DNA of 64,000 nt from Spongilla lacustris (taxonomy: Eukaryota > Porifera > Demospongiae > Spongillida > Spongillidae), in assembly GCA_949361645.1 (NCBI GenBank), contig OX442416.1:13439540-13503539 (forward strand). Reading direction: 5' to 3'. The notes below the pieces were generated by a model. The model ran no database searches. It was given only the letters and a program-made list of their open reading frames with translations, and had not been told where the DNA came from. The translations under genes were made by a program, and so were the position numbers. This document shows positions 22,786 to 33,900 of this stretch, in pieces. How positions within the stretch are numbered: the first letter of the stretch is position 1; each line of letters starts with the position of its first letter.

Positions 22786-24094
22786 GATAGCAATCCCCTC
22801 TCTGATCATGGTTACTCCCATGGAGGAGGGCACTGGAGAAGATCCCCTTTCCTGCTCCTCATGGTGGCAGACACCCAGTACATGCTTGCAGATGGTGTGG
22901 CCCTTGGGGCCTCCATTTCCCAGAGCCTGACGTTGGGACTGACTGTTTCCTTAGCACTCCTCCTCCACGAGCTACCACACGTTTGGAAGGTACTGTGTAC
23001 CCAGATCATCATGTTTATGCATTCATAATGAATATATTGTTTGAAGGATCCAAGATTTTAAAAATTAAACAAAAATGCCAGCAATCTACATGTAATTACA
23101 GACAATTAGATATACATGTATTGCTTTGGCAGTGTGCTCATACATATACCATGATGTTCACCAGGCCTATACAGACTATACTCCACATGGGTGGGTCAAC
23201 CACATTAGCACATTAGGGGGGGATACATGTTATCTACAGCCTGTGCCCTCAGGCTTGTAACACTCAAGGTACCTGTTAACATTACATGTTGGAACAGCAA
23301 GTGGCACAATTAAGGTGCAAATCCTTCCCTAATTCTTGAATATTGAGGTTTAATTTCTTGCCTATGCCCAGTTCCAAATTCTATTTATGATTTTTAATCA
23401 TGAACACATATCCTTACATGTACATGTATGTACACATGTATATGCAAGGTGGATTTGGGTAGGAGGGGGGGTACAAGCCACGGGTTTTATATGATTACTT
23501 CAATGGCAACTTATAACTGTACCTATTACATGTACATGTATCTCTCCCAGGTGACTACAGCATCTTGTTTCGTATGAAGGGTGGGCTCTTAAGGACTGTG
23601 CTTCCCTTCATCACCTACACGTACCTGATGGCCTTCATTGGCTACATCATCGGAGCCAACATAGGTCTTCACTGTACGGAGGCCAACAAGTGGGTCCTCC
23701 CCCTTGCTGCAGGCTTCTTTATCTATGTGGCCTTGGTCAACCTGGTAAGCCACTCCTCACTGTAACATCAGTTACTTATAATTGTTAGCTTGGTTTTGGC
23801 TGGAACACATAAAACATGAAGTAAAGCTGTTCAAGTGTGTACGTATGCATGTACATGTAACTGCAGTTGGGACATGTACGATACACATAGTACCGCCCAC
23901 TCTTATTGTGTGCTTAGCTTAAACAATGACTTATCCTCGGTCTCCACTGCTTAGCTTCCGGAGCTGATAAATGGAGTCCCCAGGGTTTGATAAGACTGGC
24001 AGCCATATTGGTCATTGATGTATGCTTTTTGGTGACTTTTGCCATCTTCATTGTATTTGCAGTGTACCAGAGCAGCATCAGTGTGCCTATTTAA

Positions 24095-24987
24095 CCATCT
24101 CCTCCTTTATATTGTGTTGACTTCTAATGTTTACCATGATACCTTTTGTTGTACTCTTGAAATTTGCAACTTAATTGTCGATAATGATTTATTACTTTGA
24201 AGTTTTAAACTAGTACATGTACATGTAGAAATAATATTACTGGCTGTTTTAAAAAACAGTTGTTCGCATATTACAGGAAATACATATATACTACATTGAC
24301 ATCCATCTACCAGAGCTGGCATATCAAAGGCATGTGGAAGTCACATTTTAGCACCACAAAGTCTTCGTCATCACTATGCTCTCCTATGCAATGGCTTCCC
24401 TTAATTAAGCCCTCCTTTCTCTACCCCCCCCCCCCCCCCCCCCCCCCCACCCCATTAAATGAAAAACAGTAAGTAGGCTGTACTACATGTAGATACCAAA
24501 CTCAGGGAAGAGTAATAGTTGACAAGTCTTTGTATTACGTTATATTGCTATTTTGGTGTTGAGTGCATGACTGGATAGGGATATGCTTCATCAGCAATTA
24601 CATTAATTACATAGTATACACGTATGTGACCACAGAATATTTACTTCTACCCTTTGCTTTATTACACTAATACAGGCCTAGATCATTTGTAATTATTACA
24701 AGTATGTAGTAACATTGCATGTGCAGCTGCTTTTGTGATGCCTATGCTTACTTCCTCTGATCCCTATGGCAACCAACAAGTCAGTTAATAGAATTTAAAT
24801 TTTGCATTCCACTATATTCTGAAGACTAAATTTAACAACTGCTTCAATCTTTGAACAATTTCTAATGGTAAAAATGATATACACGTTTAAAGTTTTAAAA
24901 ATGCAAACATAACCAATACTGACATTACCGTACAATGTAGGTACATGTACATATCTGGTACTATTAGTACAAAACGAAACATTAATT
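24095..24987. other. Intergenic region between convergent ZIP-A and ANK2
   Basis: About 0.9 kb between two 3' ends facing each other. It contains a poly-C tract (24424-24448). TTTATT near 24658 could serve as an AATAAA-type signal on the minus strand for ANK2. No genes seen. Confidence 0.45.
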
Positions 24988-27900
24988 TCAATTGCTTAAA
25001 GCGGCTTCAATATCATCTGCTAAAGCATTCACTTCAATGTCTCTAAGCACACCAACCAATGTCTGCCATGTTGCTGGTTGCCTTCCAGTAAAAGAGATCC
25101 ACTTCTTGTACACAGCTGTAACAATCTCCACAGGGTCATGGTGGTACTTCTCCCTAAGAGCATATACTATATCACAGTTGTCATCATCCAGGAGGTACAT
25201 CCCTAGCTTGGCATAGCTAGTACTGGTCCTCTGTATGATGTTCAGGTTCTTCCTCACACCACCAACAAGGCTTGGTAAGCTAGTCAGCAGTTTGATAGTA
25301 GGCATTCCTGTGTGTACATGTTTACATGTAGTATGGCATGCCAGTACATGTGTAGATACTGATGTACATGTCCATAAATGCATGTACATGTGCGACTACA
25401 ATTATGTATAAATACATGTACATGTACATACATGCAGCAAGTTAAATTTTGTATCCGGCTCCAAATATCCACTGCATGGTGAATAAGGCTGTTCACTTCC
25501 TTGTTTTATATAGTCAATTATCATCAGTATGGGTGAACAGTTTGTTTTTTATTTGCAACAATCCAATTAAATTTAAGCATTTTGATCACATAGACGTTTA
25601 CCCTTAAGCATGTAGGTAACGTTTTTCTTTTTCATTGGAGCTCATTCAACCATCGGCTGTTTAGCAAGCCTACATGTAGGTTAACGCGCCTACGCATAAC
25701 TGACAATCTGTCATTAATTTGTGTCCCATTATGTACTTGATTTTTTTTTTAAATAGGGGAGGCTGGGGCTAAAAGTCTCAAATTTGATATTCAACAGTGC
25801 CCTTATTATTAAAACATAGTTATTTAATAACACCAAATAATCTCCAATCATCTAGCTACACAATGGATATTCCAGTTTTCCTATTAATTCGTTAATTAAT
25901 TATAATCATTCTAATTGAAGCAGTGTATTTGTGACAACCTGCCTCACCACAGGGTAAGAAGTTACATACGTTTTACTATAGAATATGACTCAGCTGAGGA
26001 TATTATAAGCACAAATTCAAATTAGATGTAGGCAGCATTTCCAAATATCTCCTGGACCAAAGTTGTTACGCTGCAGTACAACTGTTAAACTGGTTTACAG
26101 TGGTGAGGTTGAAACCGGAATCCTGCGCAAGGTTTGTACATGTACATGTAACTTCTGGCTTAAGTTATGACAACGTAGGTAGTGACGCTTTAGAAACCAA
26201 TCAGCGCCAGCTTGTTTGTTTTCTACCTGTGTAGTACTGATAGTTAGGCGATTTGCTATAGCCAACTGATGTACATGTATAGGCAAGCTTTCGTATTCCC
26301 TTAGGCGAAAGGTTTTGATATATGCTAGAAGCTGTTAATACATGTAACTCCTCCAAAGCGTTCAGAAAAACCTGCCGACTGCTATTATACCCAACAGTAA
26401 ATAAAGACTCGCCATTTTCTTCGAAAGCATAATAGTCGTTTACAATATTGAGACAAAGTTTGGTAGTTCATAGTAATACTATTACCACACATCTTAGCAG
26501 CACTTCTGGTGGATGCTTGATTCTTTTTGACAAGGTCAGCCCTTACAATGTCTTCTTTTGAGTACGAACCTCTACCTAAGTATTTCATATATTCTCTCGA
26601 CCTAATTTTTGAAATTAGCTACGTAGCAAAAAATGGAAACAATTTACTCTCTCTCGACCTAATTTTTGAAATTAGCTATGCAAATGGAAAAAATTTACTT
26701 GGAGGTATAAAAAACGCAAATTCTAATGCAACGTCCAATAGATGTGAACATCAATTCCATCAATTCATAGGTAGACACTATACTATAATACCTACATTTG
26801 ACCTGTAAAAGTCCAATCGATGCTGTCACCCGCTTCCAAGATATAAATGCTGTGACAACTAACCCGTGTGACTTTTAGCCCCGGTCTGTCACGCACGATT
26901 TGGTCCGCGTCTAATTTCGGTCCGGCCGGACCAAAAAAGGCTGCCTAAAATTGTCCGGCCGGACAATTTTAGGTGCTCGATTTTGTCCCACGTGTCATTT
27001 TTTGGTCCCATGTGACTTTAAAGGTGTTCAAAATGTCGGAAGCAGGGACGCGTCGATGATGAAGGCGACACTCTTGAACTGGCCTACAGCTACAAGGTCA
27101 ACGGAAAGTACCCTCCAGGATGTGATGTCAACAAGAAGAGATCCATCAGACGAAAGGCGGAAAAGATAGTTCTTAAAAATGGCGAAGCGTGGACGAAAAG
27201 AAAAGTGAACGGAACGAGTAAGGTGAGTGTGGCATGTTACTACTGTACGTGTTCTACTAAAAAGATTCGTATGAGAAAATGTTTGACTACGCAATTCCTC
27301 GGATATGCATCGAATTTAATGTTAGTAGCGTAATGGGATATAGGGTTATCTTGCAGCGTTACTCCCCCCCCCCCCCCCCCCCCTCGCCCTCGAACTATTA
27401 ACCATACCCGACCCGCGTATAGAATGTTCGTCCTATTTCACCCGTTCTCGAATACTGTTGCTCATTTGCATTTATACTTGAATAGGATGTGAGGTTGATT
27501 TTGGATGCTGTTGAGAAGCAGAGGATTTTGCGTTCCTGTCATTGTGACCCAACTTCTGGCCATCTGGGAACCAAACGTACAATCAAAAGAATTAGAGAAC
27601 GCTTCACGTGGCAGGGACTTAACAAAGAAGTTTTTCAACTAGTAATGGTTACAATTAGTTTCACACATTTACATGTGGCAACATGTTTTACAGGTGGAAT
27701 CCTGTGAGGCATGCCAGAAAAATTCTGATAAACTTGTGGTTACTTCTACTGAACTCCATCCTGTTCATGTTCGTACGACATGGTATCATGTAGCTATTGA
27801 TTTTATTGGGCCCATTTCACCAGTTTCAGTATCTGGAAACAGGTCAGTTTATTCATTGTGTGCTAGAAATATATATTTTACCACTGCGCAGATAAGTTAC

Positions 27901-30900
27901 ACATCTTATCAATAAATCTGTAGGTACATCCTTACACTTAGCGACCACTTTTCGAAATGGGTTGAAGCGGTTGCGGTTCCAACTAAAGAAGCCCATCAAG
28001 TGGCAAGCTCACTATACAAGGTATGTATGTATGAATGTATATCATCAACTTTCCAACTTTTTTTTTAAATGTAGATTTTCATGCGCATGGGATTGCCTAG
28101 TATCTTGACAACAGACAACGGTTCTGAGTTCAAGAACAAACTGAACGATGCAATGATGAAACAGTTGGGGATTAGGCACTGTCTTATTACTCCTTACCAC
28201 CCACAGGTATGCAATGTGAATGAAATTAGTTCAATAATTCATCACATGTCTTTTTTTGATTAGTCAAATGGTCTTGATGAGCGATACAATCAGACATTGC
28301 AGAGAATGCTTTCTAAAGCAGTGATGGGACACAAGGATATGTGGGATCAATTCATCGATTCATCAGTATTTGCATACTCAGCGTACTTAAGGCTGCCACT
28401 TAATGAATTTACGTCATAAAAAATGGCGACTATGTACAAAAAGTCAAATCCCACGCAAGAAGCGTCCCCTATGATAGAAACTTTAGACGAGTGTATTTTA
28501 TACACTGTTCCAACTATTTGTAACGTTCTATGATTAGAAAACCACCCTGCGGTATGTAACCGCTTGGAATACGGCGATATATCCAATTACGGCTGTATGC
28601 CAGGATGTTGCGATCCGTGTCTTAGAAAACTAATGGGGTATTTAAAATCCCCATATGTTTGCACGTATTATGCCGACTGGGGAATTTAAATAATTGGCTT
28701 GCTGTACTCACAACAACCATGCACAAAGTTCAAAATGGCCGACCAGCTGCACAAAGACTAATGAATCTTCGATGCACGGTCCAGTTATTGAAATCCCCAA
28801 TCATAAGCCATAAGTATCAACCTAGAGGAACCTGCCAAGCATTAAAAAGTTACCTTCGAGCTGCATTTTCACCCCGGCGTTTTAGAAGTTCGTTAATACG
28901 CGGGTCAAGTACAGTGGTTATTAAAAAATAACCAGGCGGCTGATTAGTGTTGCTCGACAGCTGCTGTTAATTTTTGGCAATCGTTAGTTTGGGAGCATAT
29001 AACGCAAATGTTATGCTGTGGATCTATCTAGGGTCATAATAGGTATGAAAGTTGTACAAAAGTAGACGTCATACGCTAACGGGAGATCGATAAGTAACGA
29101 TCCGCATAACGTCATAATGATGTAATACAAACATGAATGTTGACAATGTGTCAACAACACGAAAACAAGATTTTTAACATGAGGCAGCCTTAACTACCCT
29201 GAGTGCAACACTTCAACCCACGAATCAACTCATTACACTCCATTTGAAGTGATGTTTGGAAGAAGAGCAAGGTTACCCATTGATGCAGACCTGGAATCGA
29301 TTTGTGAACAGTTAAGTTTTTTGCCACAACATTACTCTTTTCATTGATTTATACTTATTGTGCTCATATTAATTTTAATTCACCTGAGGAACCTAACACG
29401 GCGAGCCACATGGAAGATGTGTCCATACTAAGACAAAGTATTTTGAAAAATGTGAAGCACAACATCTTTGTTGCACAGGTATAATGTATTTATTTTATGC
29501 TGTGCCATCATGTTCTCTTTGCTCCTATAGGCTAAGCAAAAGCAGCAATATGATGCAAAACATGTTAGAGCATCACTTTTTGAGATTGGCGCCATGGTGG
29601 TTAAGAAAGATTTTGTTCGGAAAAAGAGGAAGGGAGGAAAATTGGACCCCAAGTGGGTTGGGCCATACATTATAACTGCCAAGCTTAGCAAAGGATTTTA
29701 CTCCTTGCAATCGGTTGCAAACTCTAACGACTGTGTCAAGCGTGTGAATGGTGCACACCTTAAGGTTTTTTATTCCTCGGAATGTCAATCATGCAGCAAT
29801 TATCCTCAACACTCAAATCAGTCTTCTCCTCATCAGTCAAATCAGTCTTCACCTCATCAATCAAATCAGTCTTCACCTCACCAGTCAAATCAGTCTTCAT
29901 CTCACCAGTCAAATCAGTCTTCACCTCACCAGTCAAATCAGTCTTCACCTCACCAGTCAAATCAGTCTTCACCTCTTCAATCAAATAAGTCTTCACCTCA
30001 CCAGTCAAATCAATCTACACCTCACAATACATTAGAAATGGATAGTGAAATGGTATGGAGTCAGCTACATTCTCCATGCCTTATGCGCCTGTTTAGAACT
30101 GGAGCTTCCACTCTGCAGTATGAGCCGAGAGAAGATGATGAAGCATTTGATGTAAGTATATTGAAAACTATATGAATGTTCGAATGTAACCATTAAACCT
30201 GATCACAGGTACCACCTGTAGGACTACAGGAGGGTGAGTTTGCTTTGAGCAAGGATACGACAGTCGCTTTATGGAAGGATTACATGTCCTTCTATCATGA
30301 AGTTCAACTACAAGAAATTATGGGAGGTAATTTTGTGATAGTGAATGAAGACTTGTTTAAGGAATTTGATGAATTTAAACACAAGTTGTATTCCTCTGTG
30401 GAAAGAGGCTTCACTGTAGTTGAAGCTGTGGAACTAGTTCAAATTTGGTGCAGGTCAAGCAACTTGTGTTTAAGGGAGACACAATTACTCGGGAAAAAGT
30501 ACTTTGTTATGTCCTCATCACAGATGGATGCATTCTGTGAGTGGGTCTATAGAAATAGGAGCACATGCAACAGTCAAGAAAATATAGTTGCATTGTTGTT
30601 GGAGGCCAGCAATAGTAAATCCTTTGAAAAGGAGACTGATCATCATTTAATATCCTACAATCCAGTCTGCATAGAATGGCAGATATCCAAGTGCAATTTG
30701 CTAGGCTTACATTTTTGTCAGGATAACAACGTGCATCATGGCATAATTCCAGCAAAAATGATTGAAGTCTCACAGAAACCTTTAAGAACTGCAAGAATAG
30801 TTTCAGATGGAAACTGCTTTTTCCGCTGCATTGCAATGATTCTTACTGGATCACAGGAGTATCATGAAGAAATGAGGCTACTTATTACAACGTACATGAC

Positions 30901-33900
30901 ATCTAATTCCTCCAACGAAAAACTATCCAGTCTTCTGCCTCAAAATCAATCCATGCAAACATACATTATGCAATCGAAGATGCAGTTTCTAGGAGAATGG
31001 GCCACAGATTTGGAAATAACTGCGGCTTCTTGCTGGCTGAATACAAAAATATATGTATGGAACTTTACTGGAACGATCTATGAGTGGGCACTTTTTTCTC
31101 CTCATGAAGAAGTAAATGACCTACACCAAGAAGAATCAATTTTTATAACCAATGTGTATGATCATTTTGAAGTGGTTAAAAAAATGTAACAAATTTCGAG
31201 GCAAACAGTTCATTTTCATGTTTTGCATGTGCTGCTACTAGCTTTTAAAAAGTATAATGAGAAAATTATGTAATTATGATATCTGTTTAAAGTCAGGTAG
31301 TGAATGACACACATTTATCTGCATGCTCAGTGCAATAATAACATGAACAATAAAATGCCCACTCATATACAGAACCAAATATCAGTACTTTATTATTATT
31401 ACATGCATGTATATGCAGGACTTATATATGCCGTTAATTTATTCTTTTATCTCGGACAAAAACAGGCTGCCTAAAGTGGTTTGTCTAACGGACCAAACAG
31501 GCAGAGTAGGACCATTTCGGGCAGCCTGAAATGGTCCGGTGCCATTTCCGGGTAGGACAAAATCAGGCAGAGTAGGGCCATTTCGGGCAGCCTGAAATGG
31601 TCTGGTGGACCATTTCAGGCAGCTTGATTTGGTCCGCCGGACAATTTCAAGCAGCCTAATTAGGTCCGCCGGACCATTTCCGGGTAGGACAAAATCAGGC
31701 GCGACAGGTCTCCCCTATAGCTTGTCTTCAGACATGAACAAACTGTTGCATACCTGATAGAGCTGGTGGGTGTAGTGTTTGATCCTCAGATGGTGTGGAA
31801 TCGGAATTTGCATGACAGTCCAGATGAGATATCACCTTCATTAACAGCCTGGTCCTTACCAGCAGACCCTTTGGGGCACAGGATATCACCAAGTATACAG
31901 CATACACTGCCTACTAGTCTTACCTTTGGCTTCAACACCTGGGTGCTTATCACATATGGTGGTGGACTTACTGAGATACTGATGGCAGTCTGCAAAGGGG
32001 TATCATTATAAGCTTAGTGTTCACCATACAGTAACCTTACCTTTAACTCCAATAAACCAAGGAAGACATGGCTCTATCACCAACCATTCAGCTATACTTA
32101 CAGGTCTATTGCGACTTGCATCAATAATACTCATATCACCACTACGAAGAGCATCTTGCAGTCGAGATAACTCTACCCTTATCTCTGAGCCATCCTTAGA
32201 AGGAAAGGACACTAATTCTACAGCATCCAAATATGGACAGAACTCTACAAAAGCTGCCTTGATGGCATTTAGGACCAAGTGAAACAGATTGTGGCATTTC
32301 GGATGAGGAAATGACATAGCCAAGGAGAGGGACTGGAATGGTATGCCATCCATCTCAACAATGGTGGTCACCCCTGAACCACTAAGCCACTTTATGCCAT
32401 TCTTCCACACCTCACATTGAAGACTGAGGGAGGATGTTGCCTGTACAGCAGGCAGTGGGAACTGTAAGGTCAGTCTGTGGAGAAGCACATCATGAAAACG
32501 TGGGGTGAAGAATTGGTGTGGAGACTTGACAATCATGTGCCAACGGAAGCTGTTCTCAGGAACTATGACACTACTTGGCCTATCTTCCCTAACAAGAGCT
32601 GGGAAGAAGAGAAGAGGACCGAGGTCTGAGCCTTCTGCCTTCATGTTTGTGTCAATCTTGGATAGGTCCACTAACTGACACATTTCAGCTATCATTTCTA
32701 CATCATACTCTGAAAATGCTTTGCTAAGAACTGCTTTGGGTATTATCCCAGTATTGCTAGAGAGCTGGCGATATTCTTTAAGATTGGAATCAGCAAATAA
32801 CGTTCCGTTGACTCTCTTAAGAATGCATTCTTTTTGTAGGACTACCCAACTATTATTAGGAGGGTCATTAGATAGTACCAAAGCAATCAAACCTCTTTCT
32901 GACAAAATTTTAAGACTTTGTGTAATTGTAGAGAGCTGAGGATCCATGACCCGCATATCCTTGTCACCAGTTATACGTGCATGGAGATCAGAGAGGGATA
33001 TGGCATGAGCATCAGGAGGTAGCTTTACTTTCAAGAAGTTCAGCAGTAAGGGACAGTGGCCAGGGATAGGTTGACACATGCTTACGACAGCTTTGTTTGT
33101 TATATTCAATAGCTCTATGAATTGCTCTATCTCTGGACTATAAGGTTTTTTAAGGTTTAGTATTACTACATCAACTAAATTTTGATGGGTTATAACCTCT
33201 GAAACCTTTGACTTGAAGTGGTTCAGTTTTGAGGACACCTGTTGTTTTTTTAGAAGATCAGCATGTGTGCCCACTACTATGACTGAGAACTTCTTGGGAC
33301 ACTTGTGGCACACACCATCTATCATTGCAGCCCAGTGGTGTAGCTCTTTAATGATAACATCATGATCTTTTCTTAGGTCCTGCAGGAGAAGAAAGATGGC
33401 TGGACTGTGGAGGGAGACGGCCTCTAGATATGCAGAGTGGCTGGAGAAGAATTGCTCATGTCCTGCCAAGTCATAGATAATCATACTGCTGTGGTCAACT
33501 TGATGGGGAATGATCCCAACAGTGAGAGGCTCAACCTCACCTGCTCCAAATAGATGCTATAGAATTGTTTCACATTCTCATAAGGTTTACATGTACACAT
33601 GGTTTGAAATACCAGGTGCACCACAAAATCCATATGCACCAACCCACCCCCCCCCCCCTCATGAATGCATTACACTGTGTCACATCTGTGTATCATGCAA
33701 GTGATGAGTGATGGAGGTTGATTTAGACGAGGGCTGTATAAGGATAGTAAAAAATATATAAAGCAATTGAAGTGAGAGGGCGAAACTAAACGGCTGTGCA
33801 TTAATCGAACCTTAGTTTACCATAAAAGTGTTTCCATGGCAATTTTAATCTATAATTAGAATTGTGTGTCGTAAATTCCTTAGGTTATGGTGTAAGCCAC

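Larger units (their letters stand above)
16445..24094 (+). pseudogene. ZIP-A: LIV-1-type ZIP transporter pseudogene
   Basis: Paralogue of ZIP-B. Recognisable exons: part of exon 4 (16445-16518); exon 5 (18449-18616 plus 19796-19857, split by a TRIM); exon 6 (20919-21024); exon 8 (22786-22989); two 3' exons absent from ZIP-B (23551-23744 and 23955-24094). The 3' exons give GDYSILF, YLMAFIGYIIGANIGLH, ANKWVLPLAAGFFIYVALVN, then LPELINGVP and the last membrane helix. Lesions: an 8-nt deletion in exon 4, whose end is replaced by CCCT-rich sequence; exon 6 donor deleted; exon 7 missing; TM4 LHM changed to QYM, losing the metal-binding His; exon 8 donor out of phase with exon 9; a frameshift in the last exon. 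Exons 1-3 are missing. The intact 3' exons show what ZIP-B should continue with. Confidence 0.85.
27033..31189 (+). pseudogene. Ginger1 transposase (integrase core + GPY + OTU)
   Basis: Exons: 27033-27222, 27486-27641, 27694-27842, 27924-28020, 28075-28206, 28264-28377, about 29207-29312, about 29390-29478, 29531-30151 and 30209-31189. Introns are mostly 50-80 bp. Domain order: a conserved N-terminal region (SYKVNGKYPPGCDVNKK); H2C2 zinc finger (GHLGTKRTIKR, then CEACQKN); DDE core with IDFIGP, TTDNGSEF and SNGLDERYNQ, spaced D-35-E; GPY motif (KWVGPYIITAKL); a repeated NQSSPHQS linker; an OTU cysteine protease with SDGNCFFR holding the catalytic Cys and a terminal YDHFEVV holding the likely His. 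Broken: exon 6 is split by a nested element, and the first ATG (27033) is out of frame with the rest of exon 1. Exon borders near 29312-29390 are uncertain. Confidence 0.85.
26887..31706 (+). mobile_element. Ginger1-type DNA transposon
   Basis: A 4820-bp element flanked by GGTC at 26883-26886 and 31707-31710. Its ends, read inward, are TGTCACGCACGATTTGGTCC and TGTCGCGCCTGATTTTGTCC. Ends of the form TGTNR plus a 4-bp duplication are the known hallmarks of Ginger1. It encodes a spliced gypsy-integrase-like transposase with an OTU domain and has no LTRs, reverse transcriptase or RNase H. Subterminal regions carry arrays of GGTCCG/CGGACC palindromes. It sits antisense in the last intron of ANK2 and is split by another element at 28379-29201. 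Confidence 0.9.

Noticed and set aside
25442..25494. Additional ANK2 exon (NSLIHHAVDIWSRIQNLT)
   Set aside because: Phase and splice sites do not fit; exons at 31924 and 25307 already join in phase without it.
26951..30175. Gypsy-like retrovirus or LTR retrotransposon, because of the integrase core
   Set aside because: No reverse transcriptase, RNase H, protease or LTRs. The integrase is spliced, and the ends are TGTCR inverted repeats with a 4-bp duplication, which is Ginger1.
31786..31995. Coding ORF on the minus strand reading TAISISVSPPPYV
   Set aside because: Wrong frame. In the spliced frame this is the 66-nt ANK2 exon reading DCHQYLSKSTTICDKHPGVE, followed by a donor.
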